A stretch of 64,000 nucleotides of DNA from Vibrio fortis (GCF_000695685.1 NZ_JFFR01000027.1:124001-188000), one strand, 5' to 3'; numbered from the stretch's first letter, positions 25,652 through 34,801 are shown. The notes: generated by a model from the sequence alone, not told the origin. Numbers and translations are program-made.

Positions 25652-27808
25652 TTATTTGATGTGGATATTGTTGTCTCTCCGGTCATACATATCAGGGGTT
25701 GTGTGCAACCCGCCAGCGTATCCCGCCGCTTCTAAGGTCTCTCTCACTTCTCGAACGTATTCCGGTGTAACAGGGTCGTGCCTGTCTCCTAGGTTTTTAC
25801 GTACAAAGGTGATGAGTTCTGCCAAACTCTGGTCTGAGAGTACCTCTTCAAAACTGGCCATTGGCATGAAGTTTCTATCTTTATCGAGATAGGTTGGTTG
25901 TAGGCCTCGAACCGTTACTGCAACAGTATTAAACGGATCGCTGTGCATGATGATCCCGTTGTTTAGCAGAGTAGGGGCAATTGGGTCTCGGCCTTTACCA
26001 TCATCACCGTGACAAGCTCCACAAGTTTGACGGTAGGTCGTGTAGATATCAGACTGATACGCTGCTTCATCAAAACCTTTCGGCTGCAAAGGAACTGCGT
26101 CAGGTGAAATCATATTGTGGGTGTCACCTTGTAACAGGTAATACGACATTGATTCGATATCTTCCCGCGTCATTAAGCTCAAGCTATTTTTTACCACGTC
26201 AGCCATGCCAGCAAAAGCGGTGCCTTTGTCTGAGTGACCAGTGTTCAAGAAGTCCGTTAACGTCTTTTCATCCCATCCATCGATATAGAGCTCGTTAGCA
26301 GTAATATCTGGAGCGTTCCAACCATCAATTAAGTTGCCTTGGAATATACGTTCAGGTATCAAGGCTTGAGCGATATTTCTTGGGGTGTGACACTCAGAGC
26401 AGTGCCCGAGCCCAGCCACCCAGTATTTGCCCTGTTGCCACTTCTCGACGTCTTCCACACTCTCTTTAAGTTCTTGTGGCACTTGATAGTCGATTGGGTC
26501 TGTGTCCATAAAGACAATGTTCCAGCCTAACAGTCCCAGTCTGATGTTGGATGGGAATATCATGCTGTTATCGTCATTTCGACGAGAAACCGCAGGGATT
26601 GACTGCATATATTCCCAAAGGTCTATCATGTCTTGGTCAGTGAGGTATTGATAGGAAGTGTAGGGCATTGCTGGATAGAGGTAGCCCTCTTTACCTTTAC
26701 CCTTGACCAATGCATCCCTAAAGTCATCAAAATCATATCGACCGATGCCTTCACTGGCGTGAGGAGTGATATTGGTCGAGTAAACAGTACCAAACGGAGT
26801 CACAAACGGCAGGCCGCCTGCAAAGGGTTCCCCACCTTCTGCACTATGACAAGCAACACAGTCTCCGGCATGAGCAAGGTATTCACCACGTTCAACCGAG
26901 TCCGCTTTTAAGGCAGCAAGTCTTTCTACTTCGGTATGTTCTGAATGACGGATGTAAGCGCCCAGAGCAAGAATCTCGTTTGCTGTAAGTTGCCCTTCAA
27001 AGGCTGGCATCAAGTTGTTGAGGCCGTAATTGATTGTGTGTTGTATCTCTTCGATACTGCCGCCGTGCAGCCAAATACTGTCTGAGAGATCTGGTACACC
27101 AATAGTAGGATTAGCAACAGTGCCATCAGCATGACAGGAAGCGCAGTTTTGTATGAAAAGGCTCTTGCCCAGTTCGACTTTGACCTCTGGCACATCGGTG
27201 TGACGCTGATTGAGAGAGGCCAGATAGTAAGACATTTTAGATATCTCATCAGGTCTCAGAATCTCATTCCAACCCGGCATCGCGCCGTTTCTGCCTTTGG
27301 CGATAGAGTGGATAATGGCATTGTCGTCACCACCGTATAACCACTCTTGATCAATGAGATTGGGGAAATGTTTCTGACCTTGAGCATTGTCTCTGTGGCA
27401 TGCTGCGCAATGGGTTTGAAACAGAATTTGGCCACTGGCAACAATTTCAGGTACCAAAGCTAAGATGTTGAGATCGGTTTGAGTCTGCATTGCCATTTGC
27501 TCGTCCAGCGAGGTAGACGGGGAACTCAATCTGTCATCGCTCTGTTGCCAATCAACTAGACCTCTCCATTCCCCCATACCGGGGTACAGCACGAGGTAAC
27601 CAGCAGAAATAACAAAAGCGATGGCGTAACTAACAAATAACAACTTAGGTGGAGGCGCGTCTTTCTCTTCAATGTTATCAAAAGTACCGACGGTATGGTC
27701 TTGGTCGGCTTTATGGTTACTGCGCCAATATTTAACAACCACAGAAACCATTAAAACAAAGAAGACTAGGGTGCAAATGATCGCCCACCAGTTCCAGAAT
27801 GTACTCAT
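25652..27808 (-). CDS. ccoP: CcoP fused to triheme cytochrome c module
   Basis: A 718-residue membrane cytochrome c with five CxxCH sites, at about residues 134 (CAACH), 222 (CASCH), 317 (CVACH), 470 (CSECH) and 596 (CGACH). The N-terminal part has two membrane spans and a FixP-type di-heme region, as in ordinary CcoP (about 300 residues). The C-terminal 400 residues read like the triheme cytochrome subunit of membrane-bound alcohol or gluconate dehydrogenases (GDCVACHSAEGG, LPFVTPFGTVYSTNITP, GHCSECHTPRN). It overlaps ccoO by 4 bp. Such a fusion could pass electrons from a periplasmic dehydrogenase straight to the oxidase, which is inference. Confidence 0.9.
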   Translation of the reverse strand: MSTFWNWWAIICTLVFFVLMVSVVVKYWRSNHKADQDHTVGTFDNIEEKDAPPPKLLFVSYAIAFVISAGYLVLYPGMGEWRGLVDWQQSDDRLSSPSTSLDEQMAMQTQTDLNILALVPEIVASGQILFQTHCAACHRDNAQGQKHFPNLIDQEWLYGGDDNAIIHSIAKGRNGAMPGWNEILRPDEISKMSYYLASLNQRHTDVPEVKVELGKSLFIQNCASCHADGTVANPTIGVPDLSDSIWLHGGSIEEIQHTINYGLNNLMPAFEGQLTANEILALGAYIRHSEHTEVERLAALKADSVERGEYLAHAGDCVACHSAEGGEPFAGGLPFVTPFGTVYSTNITPHASEGIGRYDFDDFRDALVKGKGKEGYLYPAMPYTSYQYLTDQDMIDLWEYMQSIPAVSRRNDDNSMIFPSNIRLGLLGWNIVFMDTDPIDYQVPQELKESVEDVEKWQQGKYWVAGLGHCSECHTPRNIAQALIPERIFQGNLIDGWNAPDITANELYIDGWDEKTLTDFLNTGHSDKGTAFAGMADVVKNSLSLMTREDIESMSYYLLQGDTHNMISPDAVPLQPKGFDEAAYQSDIYTTYRQTCGACHGDDGKGRDPIAPTLLNNGIIMHSDPFNTVAVTVRGLQPTYLDKDRNFMPMASFEEVLSDQSLAELITFVRKNLGDRHDPVTPEYVREVRETLEAAGYAGGLHTTPDMYDRRDNNIHIK

Positions 27809-28416
27809 GGCGACACCTCCTGTGCTGTATCTTGCCCGAGGCTTTGTAAGTAACGAATGAGCGCTTCTGCTTTGGTTTTACCTCTTACTTGTAGCCTCGC
27901 TTCGCTGATCTCACTATCTGTGTATGGCACACCGAGAGTTCGCAGCGTTTTCATCTTGTCCCCAATGTCATCACCTGAAAGCGTTTGTTCAAACAGCCAA
28001 GGATATGCAGGCATGATTGAAGTGGGTACGACTTGTCTAGGATTGATGAGATGGATAACGTGCCACTGGTCAGAATATTTTCGACCTAGGTTAGTAAGAT
28101 CTGGTCCAGTACGTTTTGAGCCCCAAAGGTTTGGGAATTCGTAGATGTCGTCAGCTTCTTGGTTCGCACGACCGTTGCGCTTTACCTCGGGAGCGAGTGG
28201 GCGAACCATCTGTGTATGACATACATGGCACCCTTCGCTGATGTAGATATCACGGCCAGCTAGCTCCAGTGCAGTGAAGGGCTTAGCTAAGCTTCCTTCG
28301 GCTATATCTGCGGTGCGCACAATATTAGGGACAACCCATACCAATAGTGAGAAGGAGGCGACGACGACCGTTGTGATAATCAGGATCCAAACCGATTGAG
28401 TGAAGTCTTTACTCAT
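27805..28416 (-). CDS. ccoO: cbb3 oxidase mono-heme subunit CcoO
   Basis: A 203-residue membrane-anchored cytochrome c of cbb3 oxidase, relaying electrons from CcoP to the catalytic subunit. One N-terminal span (VWILIITTVVVASFSLLVWVV) precedes the heme site CHVCHTQMVRPL. A distal Met ligand is likely in TSIMPAYPWL. It begins 3 bases after ccoN and its stop overlaps ccoP (ATGA). It is of normal length for the family. Confidence 0.95.
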   Translation of the reverse strand: MSKDFTQSVWILIITTVVVASFSLLVWVVPNIVRTADIAEGSLAKPFTALELAGRDIYISEGCHVCHTQMVRPLAPEVKRNGRANQEADDIYEFPNLWGSKRTGPDLTNLGRKYSDQWHVIHLINPRQVVPTSIMPAYPWLFEQTLSGDDIGDKMKTLRTLGVPYTDSEISEARLQVRGKTKAEALIRYLQSLGQDTAQEVSP

Positions 28417-28419
28417 AAT

Positions 28420-29829
28420 CTATGCCTCCTTTGCTATAAGCGCGATCGGCATGCGAACAGTTTTGTAGAGGTTGACGGCCATCAATAGCAGACCCAACAC
28501 AAACAGAGCTCCACCAAAGAAACGCAGGAACAACCACGGAGCCTTGAAGTCCATAGCTTGTACGAAGCTGTAAACTAATTCGCCGTTGTCGTTTTGTGTT
28601 AGCCACATGTAGCCTTCGCCGATACCTGCGACCCACAGTGCAATGGCGTAAAGAGCAACCCCAGCATGCGCGAGCCAAAAATGCCATTTAAGTAGCCTTG
28701 GTGACCACAGTTCGGTTTTATTCCACAGTCGAGGAATGAAGTAGTAGAAGACCGCAATGCCTGACATTCCGACCCAACCTAGTGCGCCTGAGTGAACGTG
28801 CCCGATAACCCATTCGGTATTGTGAGCGAGCATGTTAAACCAGCGAATCGCAAGTAGAGGGCCTTCGAATGTCGCTAAGCAGTAGTAGAGAATGGCAGAA
28901 AAGAAGAACAACAGGATGTAGTCGTTTTTGAGTTTCTCTTTGTTCTGAAGCAGTGTCATTGCGCTGTTGAACGCACCCGCCCACGAAGGAAGCCAAAGAA
29001 TCAATGACATCACAATGCCGATGTTTTGTACCCAAACAGGAACAGAGGAGTAAATCAAATGGTGGGTTCCTGCCCAAGTATAGAAACCGACTAAGCCCCA
29101 AAAGTGGATCACGGATAGACGGTATGAGTAAATCGGACGGTCAGCGGCTTTGGGGATGAAGTAGTAGTTCATGCCGATGATCCCAGCTGTAAGCAGGAAG
29201 CCAACTGCATTATGGCCCCACCACCATTGGACGATAGCGTCTTGAGCGCCAGCAAATACCGAGTATGACTTCATTGCTGAAACAGGCATAGCAAGATTGT
29301 TGATGATAAAGATCATCGCGATAACGATAATGAATGCCGCAAAGAACCAGTTAGCAACAAAAATATGTCCTACCTTGCGTTTGGCTATCGTGCCAAAGAA
29401 GAGAACGGCGTAAAGAACCCAAACAAAAACAATTAACAAGTCGATTGGCCACTCTAGTTCAGCGTACTCTTTAGAAGTGGTGTAGCCCGCTGGGAGTGAA
29501 ATCAAGGCAAGTAATAGAACGAGCTGCCATCCCCAGAACACCATCCACGCCAAGCTTTTGTTGAAGAGTTGGCAATGTCCGGTTCGCTGCGCAATGTAGA
29601 GCGAAGTCCCCATAAGGATATTAACGACGAATCCGTAGATAACGCCGGAGGTGTGAAGCGGGCGCAGGCGGCCGAATTGAAAGTACTGAGAGTCGAAATT
29701 TAGGATGGGCCAGTAGAGCTGCGCAGCGAGAATCACCCCGATTAACATTCCTAAAATGGCCCAGACGAAAGATGCCAGAATGAAGTACTTAACCACCTTC
29801 ACACTGTATTGCGTTGTCACGTTATCCAT
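28420..29829 (-). CDS. ccoN: cbb3 oxidase catalytic subunit CcoN
   Basis: A 469-residue heme-copper oxidase subunit with 12 predicted spans that reduces oxygen to water at low oxygen tension. Heme and copper ligand regions are visible: RPLHTSGVIYGF, WWWGHNAVGF, GTHHLIYSSVP, and the helix-10 pair in HNTEWVIGHVHSGALGW. No ccoQ is seen between ccoO and ccoP. The order is cytochrome c, ccoN, ccoO, ccoP, all on the minus strand. Confidence 0.96.
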   Translation of the reverse strand: MDNVTTQYSVKVVKYFILASFVWAILGMLIGVILAAQLYWPILNFDSQYFQFGRLRPLHTSGVIYGFVVNILMGTSLYIAQRTGHCQLFNKSLAWMVFWGWQLVLLLALISLPAGYTTSKEYAELEWPIDLLIVFVWVLYAVLFFGTIAKRKVGHIFVANWFFAAFIIVIAMIFIINNLAMPVSAMKSYSVFAGAQDAIVQWWWGHNAVGFLLTAGIIGMNYYFIPKAADRPIYSYRLSVIHFWGLVGFYTWAGTHHLIYSSVPVWVQNIGIVMSLILWLPSWAGAFNSAMTLLQNKEKLKNDYILLFFFSAILYYCLATFEGPLLAIRWFNMLAHNTEWVIGHVHSGALGWVGMSGIAVFYYFIPRLWNKTELWSPRLLKWHFWLAHAGVALYAIALWVAGIGEGYMWLTQNDNGELVYSFVQAMDFKAPWLFLRFFGGALFVLGLLLMAVNLYKTVRMPIALIAKEA

Positions 29830-29847
29830 AACAAGCTCCTGTAAAGG

Positions 29848-30204
29848 TTACTTTTCGTTGCCGAGTTGCGAGTAGAAGTAGGAGATATCCTCAATGTCTT
29901 GGTCAGAAAGAGCATCAGCTTGTTGCTGCATTAAAACGGCAAGTCCACTGGTACGCTCGCGAGTTTGATAGTCTTTAAGCGATGAAATTAGATACCCCAT
30001 TTTTTGACCGCGTAGATTTGGGTAGGGCTCTTGAGTTGAGATGCCGTCTTCGCCATGGCAGGTCATGCATACCTTGGCTTTTTGTTTGCCTATCTCGAAT
30101 TGCTCATCGCTGCTTGAAGCATGCGCGGAGGAAAAGAGAGCAGTTGTGACAACCAGAGAGGTGAATAGTGTCTTCGGATTCCATCGATCTTGAATTAAGC
30201 TCAT
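29848..30204 (-). CDS. Periplasmic mono-heme cytochrome c
   Basis: A 118-residue class I cytochrome c with a signal peptide ending near SSAHA, heme site CMTCHGEDG and a distal Met expected in LAVLMQQQADALSDQDI. The ATG at 30204 has AAGGA upstream; a farther ATG lacks a ribosome site. It lies 18 bp before ccoN and is probably its co-transcribed electron donor, similar to cytochrome c4/c5-like shuttles. Confidence 0.88.
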   Translation of the reverse strand: MSLIQDRWNPKTLFTSLVVTTALFSSAHASSSDEQFEIGKQKAKVCMTCHGEDGISTQEPYPNLRGQKMGYLISSLKDYQTRERTSGLAVLMQQQADALSDQDIEDISYFYSQLGNEK

Positions 30205-30504
30205 CACTGTTTCCTTAGAAGTGTGAAGATACATTGCTAAGTGGCCAATTCTCAGCTGCCAAGCAGCACAATCGCGTTGTTATGTGCATTTAGGTCTGAT
30301 AAATGCGAACTTTAAAGGCTACTGCGCAACTATGTAGATGCGCTAAATGGAAAGGTTTTCTTTTTGTTGTCTCTGTAATACGTAAAGTCTGCAGGTTTCG
30401 GATTAGTTCAACTGAAAGAAAAACAACAGAAAGCGAAGTTAGAATTGAGTTGCGGCTGGGTTCGTATCAAGTATGATCAGAACTTTGCTCTTTGAGAGCA
30501 CGTT
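30205..30504. promoter_or_regulatory. Divergent promoter region, cbb3 operon / nitroreductase
   Basis: A 300-bp non-coding stretch between the minus-strand cytochrome operon and the plus-strand nitroreductase. I see no credible gene in it. No convincing FNR box (TTGAT-N4-ATCAA) was found by eye, although ATCAAG and TGATCA sequences occur near 30466-30478. Confidence 0.5.
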
Positions 30505-31266
30505 ATGAGTCAACCTATTTGTGAGCCTGACATGCCGCTAGAACACCAATCCTCGACCTTTGAAACGATTGTAAATACACGACGTTCAGTTAGAAAATAC
30601 GATGCGAACGCAGAGTTTAACCATGATGATGTTGTGACAGCACTAGAGTTAACGACTTTGGCACCAAATAGCAGCAATATGCAGATGTGGGAGTTTCATC
30701 GTGTTATCTCTTCCGACAAACGTGAAAAGCTTGCTGAATATTGCATGGGCCAGAACGCGGCTAAAACGGCGAATGAGCTTGTCGTGTTTGTCGCGACAAC
30801 ACACAACTGGCAAGAGCGTGCGCAGCGTAACGCTCAAAAAGTACGTGAGGCATTTCAAGGTCGTGAAGACGCCGCAGCAAAGCGCGCTCTCAAATATTAC
30901 GAAACCTTGATTCCAATGGTTTACAACAACGACGCTTTCGGGATTCGAGGTGTTTTCCGCAAGGCCTATAGCTGGTGGCTTGGTCGCAACAAACCTATGG
31001 TGAGAGAAGTCAGTAAAACCGATGTTCGAGTTTGCTTACACAAAAGTGTTTCCCTCGCCGCAATGACTTTTATGTATGCAATGCGTGAAAAAGGGTACGA
31101 CACGTGCCCGATGGAAGGCTTCGATTCGAAACGAGTGAAAGCTCTGCTCGGCTTACGTGACAGTGACCAGATCACTATGATTGTGAGTTGTGGTGTCCGA
31201 ACGGATGAGGGCATCTACGGTGATCGTCAAAGAGTCGAGATGGACACTGTGATAAAAAGTCACTAA
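30505..31266 (+). CDS. Nitroreductase family flavoprotein
   Basis: A 253-residue FMN-dependent nitroreductase-fold oxidoreductase. The N-terminal FMN-binding RRSVRKYD motif (about residues 27-34) and the TLAPNSSNMQMWEFHRV block are typical. Near the C-terminus, DTCPMEGFD matches the second conserved block. No signal peptide is present. The substrate is unknown. A terminator follows 16 bp after the stop. Confidence 0.88.
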   Translation: MSQPICEPDMPLEHQSSTFETIVNTRRSVRKYDANAEFNHDDVVTALELTTLAPNSSNMQMWEFHRVISSDKREKLAEYCMGQNAAKTANELVVFVATTHNWQERAQRNAQKVREAFQGREDAAAKRALKYYETLIPMVYNNDAFGIRGVFRKAYSWWLGRNKPMVREVSKTDVRVCLHKSVSLAAMTFMYAMREKGYDTCPMEGFDSKRVKALLGLRDSDQITMIVSCGVRTDEGIYGDRQRVEMDTVIKSH

Positions 31267-31282
31267 CACTTCAATGATGAAA

Positions 31283-31309
31283 ACCCTACCCTATGTGGTA
31301 GGTTTTTTT
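31283..31309 (+). terminator. Terminator after nitroreductase
   Basis: CCTACC and GGTAGG pair around CTATGT, flanked by an A run and followed by seven T bases. Confidence 0.8.
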
Positions 31310-31470
31310 CTATCGTGAGCTCTGGCTTTCATCCACCCTCGATTCTCAATTCCTTGTCGTGATTTTCCATTCCTTGTCTTATTACGGTTGACGTCATCGT
31401 AACAAACAGACACTCTTAATATGCTTATAATCCAGTTGCTTATCTAACGGTTCGAACCTAAGGAACGACT

Positions 31471-31785
31471 ATGCCAAACCTGTTTTCAGAGATACCCAAA
31501 GACATTCCAAATGAGATATTTGAGGATATTGTCTCTACCGAGAGTATTCGCATTGAACGTATCGTTTCGAAAGGGCAAAGTTCACCAGAAACGGGTTGGT
31601 ATGACCAAGATGAACATGAATGGGTATTGGTGTTGAGTGGACAAGGGGTTATCGGTTTTGAAAATGGTTCAGAAGTGACTTTGAACTCGGGTGATTACAT
31701 CAACATCAAAGCACACCAGAAGCACAAGGTTGTGCGCACGGCCGCTGATGAAGCCACTGTTTGGCTCGCTGTTTTCTATCGCTAG
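31471..31785 (+). CDS. Small cupin-domain protein
   Basis: A 104-residue single-domain cupin. The two cupin motifs are recognisable: motif 1 around EHEWVLVLSGQG, motif 2 around LNSGDYINIKAHQKHKV. The remaining His and Glu residues could bind a metal. AAGGA precedes the ATG. Proteins of this size act as small isomerases, dioxygenases or ligand sensors; nothing here distinguishes them. Confidence 0.82.
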   Translation: MPNLFSEIPKDIPNEIFEDIVSTESIRIERIVSKGQSSPETGWYDQDEHEWVLVLSGQGVIGFENGSEVTLNSGDYINIKAHQKHKVVRTAADEATVWLAVFYR

Positions 31786-31823
31786 GTGATGTGACTGAAA
31801 TAAGATGGAGTAGAGGTAACAGT

Positions 31824-32039
31824 ATGTTTATTAAATTTAACGTGTATGGGCAAAAAATGTCGGTACAACGCAAGGGCGACGAATGGCTACTATTTAAAGA
31901 ATCTGATACTTCCATGCGATCAAGAGTATACGACGTTGTGATTCCATCTGATCTTCAAGAGCAAGAGTTGAGAACTTACCTTGCTGATATTTACCATGAG
32001 TTCGCAAGATCAGAGTTCCCTGATGTTGTAGAGATTTAA
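31824..32039 (+). CDS. 71-residue conserved-looking protein
   Basis: A short protein starting at an ATG with AGAGG upstream; an earlier in-frame start would overlap the cupin gene without a ribosome site. The sequence begins with beta strands (MFIKFNVYGQKMSVQR, EWLLFKES) and ends in an amphipathic helix (YLADIYHEFARSEFPDVVEI). It lies between a cupin and a GNAT gene and may be co-transcribed with both. No family is named with confidence. Confidence 0.62.
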   Translation: MFIKFNVYGQKMSVQRKGDEWLLFKESDTSMRSRVYDVVIPSDLQEQELRTYLADIYHEFARSEFPDVVEI

Positions 32040-32069
32040 CCGAAACAAATGTTCAGAAAAGGCATTCTG

Positions 32070-32534
32070 ATGATTATTCGAGAGTATCAACCCGAAGATG
32101 CAACGCATTTGTGGGACCTGTTTTTTAATACCGTGAGAAACGTAAACATCCGACACTACAGTCAGGCTCAGGTTGAAGCGTGGGCACCTTCTGAGTTTTC
32201 AATGGAGGTTTGGAAAAACAAGATGGATAAAATCCGTCCCTTTGTTGTTGAACTGGAAGGCGTCGTTGTTGGGTATACAGACTTGCAAGAGAGCGGGTTG
32301 ATAGACCATTTCTTTTGTCATCATGAATATCAAGGACGAGGCGTCGGCCGACAACTCATGTCACACGTATTGGACTTAGCAAGACAAAAGGGATTAAAAA
32401 GGGTCTTTTCTGAAGTAAGCATCACAGCGCGTCCTTTTTACGAGCACTTTGGATTCTCTGTAGTGAATGAACAGACTATCGAAGTCCGTGGGCAAACCAT
32501 GAATAATTTTGTGATGGAAAAGCTATTAGACTAG
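32070..32534 (+). CDS. GNAT-family N-acetyltransferase
   Basis: A 154-residue acetyltransferase that would transfer acetyl from acetyl-CoA to an amine. The ATG at 32070 follows AAAAGG. The acetyl-CoA pyrophosphate loop reads HEYQGRGVGRQLMSHV, and motif B includes SITARPFYEHFGFSV. It is similar to the YafP-like subgroup by overall layout. The substrate is unknown. Confidence 0.88.
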   Translation: MIIREYQPEDATHLWDLFFNTVRNVNIRHYSQAQVEAWAPSEFSMEVWKNKMDKIRPFVVELEGVVVGYTDLQESGLIDHFFCHHEYQGRGVGRQLMSHVLDLARQKGLKRVFSEVSITARPFYEHFGFSVVNEQTIEVRGQTMNNFVMEKLLD

Positions 32535-32656
32535 ATATTTTCAGTCTGGAATTGACGCATTTTCAGTAAATCTACGGTTGTTGCTGACAGGTCAGCTTGA
32601 TAATTTTCCGGTTAGCAAAACCATTAACTTAATGGAACCTTTGAGTAAGGATCATA

Positions 32657-32953
32657 ATGGGTTTAGAAGCCTTGTCCTTTGCCGTCGATGTACTCATTAC
32701 AACTTGTTGTATGTACATTGCTTCGAAAATGTCTTTCGTATCTGCGGATTTTAAGTCCTTAGCGCTGATTGCTTTTATCGTCTCAATCATTGCACTTATT
32801 CCAAGTGTTGGAGGCGTATTGAGCTTAATCTCATTTGTCTTCTTACTGACTAAAGCAACTCATTCATCCGTTGGTGATTGTGTTTGGGTTGTACTCTTCA
32901 CTAAGGTCATTTCATTGTTGTTTGTTCTGTTGATTGGTAGCGCGTTTTATTAG
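32657..32953 (+). CDS. Small three-span membrane protein
   Basis: A 98-residue hydrophobic protein with three predicted spans (about 5-23, 33-64 containing a Gly-rich turn GVGGVLSLI, and 74-97). AAGGA precedes the ATG. The last base overlaps the extreme upstream end of the next reading frame, but the Crp-like gene probably starts later. No function is evident. Confidence 0.65.
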   Translation: MGLEALSFAVDVLITTCCMYIASKMSFVSADFKSLALIAFIVSIIALIPSVGGVLSLISFVFLLTKATHSSVGDCVWVVLFTKVISLLFVLLIGSAFY

Positions 32954-33003
32954 TGTTTTGGCACTTTTGTAATATCGACTTCGCCGCTTCTCAGGAACTT
33001 ACC

Positions 33004-33735
33004 ATGATAGACGCTCACCTTTATGACCAGATTAATTGGCCGTGTGACCTCTCCAAGATTGTGATTGAAAAACTCAAGCAAATCGCTGTACTTAAACAGG
33101 GGATTGATGCGCTAGAAATCACGAAACGTTATCAGAATGTTCCAGGGGTCTATTACATCTTAAGCGGCTCTGCTGGACTCTGTTTTTCGACACAAAATAT
33201 GCATCACATGTCTGGTGGTGTCATTGGTAGAGGGGATTGGATAGGGGCATTAGCGGTTTACAAGGAATATCAACTGTTCGCGGTTGCTGAGGAGGTCAAT
33301 CCTCTCTCTATGATCTTCTTTCCTCGAAAAAAGGTTCGTGATTTGGCGGAAAAAGTGCCTGAAGTCTACAAGTGGTTGCTACATTGTGCGACGCAAAGCT
33401 ACTCGGTGTGGATGCAAGCGTACTTGACCTCGATTCATGAAAAGGAACAGAAAACCGTTTATGTGCTGTTAGAGCTTGCCGCGAGACAAAACACGGACGT
33501 CAATGATGTGGCAAGAATCGATGTTTCCCAAAGCCAGCTGAGTTCGATTACTGGAATCTCACGCCCACGCTTGAATGAAGTCTTAAAAAACCTAGAGAAA
33601 AAGCAAGGAATTAAGACGCATCGAGGCAGGGTGGTGATCTCTGATTTCGATGTTCTTTACCACTGCATTTCGCCGATGAACCTGATGTTGAGAGACCCCT
33701 CTGACAGGTTAGTGCCACAATTATCCGGCGAATAA
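33004..33735 (+). CDS. Crp/Fnr-family transcription regulator
   Basis: A 243-residue regulator. The ATG at 33004 has CAGGAA upstream; a longer form would start at a GTG overlapping the preceding gene. Residues about 25-115 form the cyclic-nucleotide-like beta roll (VYYILSGSAGLCF, GVIGRGDWIGALA). The C-terminal winged helix shows VSQSQLSSITGISRPRLNEVLKNLEK. The usual cAMP-contact Arg-Ser-Ala motif is not seen, and there is no Fnr-type Cys cluster, so the signal is unknown. Confidence 0.85.
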   Translation: MIDAHLYDQINWPCDLSKIVIEKLKQIAVLKQGIDALEITKRYQNVPGVYYILSGSAGLCFSTQNMHHMSGGVIGRGDWIGALAVYKEYQLFAVAEEVNPLSMIFFPRKKVRDLAEKVPEVYKWLLHCATQSYSVWMQAYLTSIHEKEQKTVYVLLELAARQNTDVNDVARIDVSQSQLSSITGISRPRLNEVLKNLEKKQGIKTHRGRVVISDFDVLYHCISPMNLMLRDPSDRLVPQLSGE

Positions 33736-33866
33736 CACATAATTAATTTTTATATCAGTAAATGCTGTTTTATGTTCTTTTCGGAACATACTAGCCACCA
33801 AGTTTTCTATAAATTTAGAGCCGAATACAGAAATTATAAATCAGTGATAAGTAACAGGAAGCTTAA

Positions 33867-34016
33867 ATGAAGATGTCAGTGTTGGAATACAAAATCTGTG
33901 GTATCGGTGTATGGATAAAGGCGACGGTGTCACAACGTTGCGCTTACATGCTCGCGTTAGAGTACGAACGATTGGGGTGGCCAACAAGGATTGATGGTGA
34001 AGTTAGAGATGTATAG
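33867..34016 (+). CDS. 49-residue small ORF
   Basis: A short ORF with a good ribosome site (CAGGAAG) that ends directly at a very strong terminator. The sequence includes EYKICGIGVWIKATVSQRC and ALEYERLGWPTRIDGEV, with two Cys residues and no signal peptide. The tight fit between promoter-sized gap, ribosome site and terminator supports a real gene or small regulatory peptide. No family is known to me. Confidence 0.5.
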   Translation: MKMSVLEYKICGIGVWIKATVSQRCAYMLALEYERLGWPTRIDGEVRDV

Positions 34017-34055
34017 AAAATAGAAAAGCTGGTGTCAAACCAGCTTTTCTATTTT
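34017..34055 (+). terminator. Perfect 17-bp-stem terminator
   Basis: The arms 34017-34033 and 34039-34055 are perfectly complementary (core AGAAAAGCTGGT) around a 5-base loop GTCAA, with A and T runs on both sides. It works in both directions, ending the 49-residue ORF and possibly the convergent UPF0319 gene. Confidence 0.92.
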
Positions 34056-34132
34056 GAAGCTTTTTTATTTGGAATTTTTTCTATTGTGAACCTTGGCCAA
34101 GTGCACTTTTGAACATCGCGCACTTGTTATAG

Positions 34133-34801
34133 CTACTTATTCACAAACTCTTTGAAGCGTTGCTTCGTCGCGTCATCGGCTTTTTCATACCAGAAATACA
34201 GCATCTCTTCCGTAGTATTGTCTGACGCTTTTACATTCGCTGGTAGTGTTACAGGCTGAACAGGGGTATTTGCCGCTGCCGCATTAATCGTTGCTGCCGA
34301 AGCTGTTGCGCTAGCCAATGCTGCGACACCACCTTGCTTATTGTAGTTTGCAGCTTCTGTTGGGTAGTTTCGCCCAATCTGCATGCCTTTTTTCACTAAC
34401 GTGTCTTCTTTGATCTCAACTGTTTGCTGGTCTGAATCAACAAGACTCCATTGAAGATCTTTCATGCCTTCTTTTGCAGCGCTGATATTGCGGTACTTAG
34501 GCATATTGAATGTCAGTGTGGTGCTACTCGCATCAAAGGTCGCGATGATGGTGTCACTGTCGATGAATTCACGGTCGTTACCTTGATCAAAGGCTACCTG
34601 ATATTGGAATACAATTTGGTTCTGACCATCTGGCAGAGTCATGGTTTTATGAGATGAGAAAAGTCCGCCATCTAAGTCTGGTTTACTTTCGTTAACCGCT
34701 AAGATGTCCACACTTGAAGGGACTTTGATTTCAACGTCTGCATAAGCGAAAGGTGCCGCTACCAATGCAGTGATTAAGGCAATCTTTTGTGTCGTTTTCA
34801 T
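34133..34801 (-). CDS. UPF0319/DUF2057-family periplasmic protein
   Basis: A 222-residue secreted protein starting at MKTTQK, with a signal peptide ending near PFAYA. The body matches the UPF0319 (DUF2057, YccT-like) pattern: VDILAVNESKPDL, LPDGQNQIVFQY, and a C-terminal helix with EEMLYFWYEKADDATKQRF. The biochemical function of the family is not established. The ribosome site is weak; a longer N-terminal form is possible but less likely given the signal peptide. Confidence 0.8.
   Translation of the reverse strand: MKTTQKIALITALVAAPFAYADVEIKVPSSVDILAVNESKPDLDGGLFSSHKTMTLPDGQNQIVFQYQVAFDQGNDREFIDSDTIIATFDASSTTLTFNMPKYRNISAAKEGMKDLQWSLVDSDQQTVEIKEDTLVKKGMQIGRNYPTEAANYNKQGGVAALASATASAATINAAAANTPVQPVTLPANVKASDNTTEEMLYFWYEKADDATKQRFKEFVNK

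Noticed and set aside
30205..30504. Possible FNR box before the cbb3 operon
   Set aside because: No TTGAT-N4-ATCAA match was found; the nearest sequences lack one arm.
31761..31823. N-terminal extension of the 71-residue protein
   Set aside because: It would overlap the cupin gene and lacks a ribosome site, while the ATG at 31824 has AGAGG upstream.
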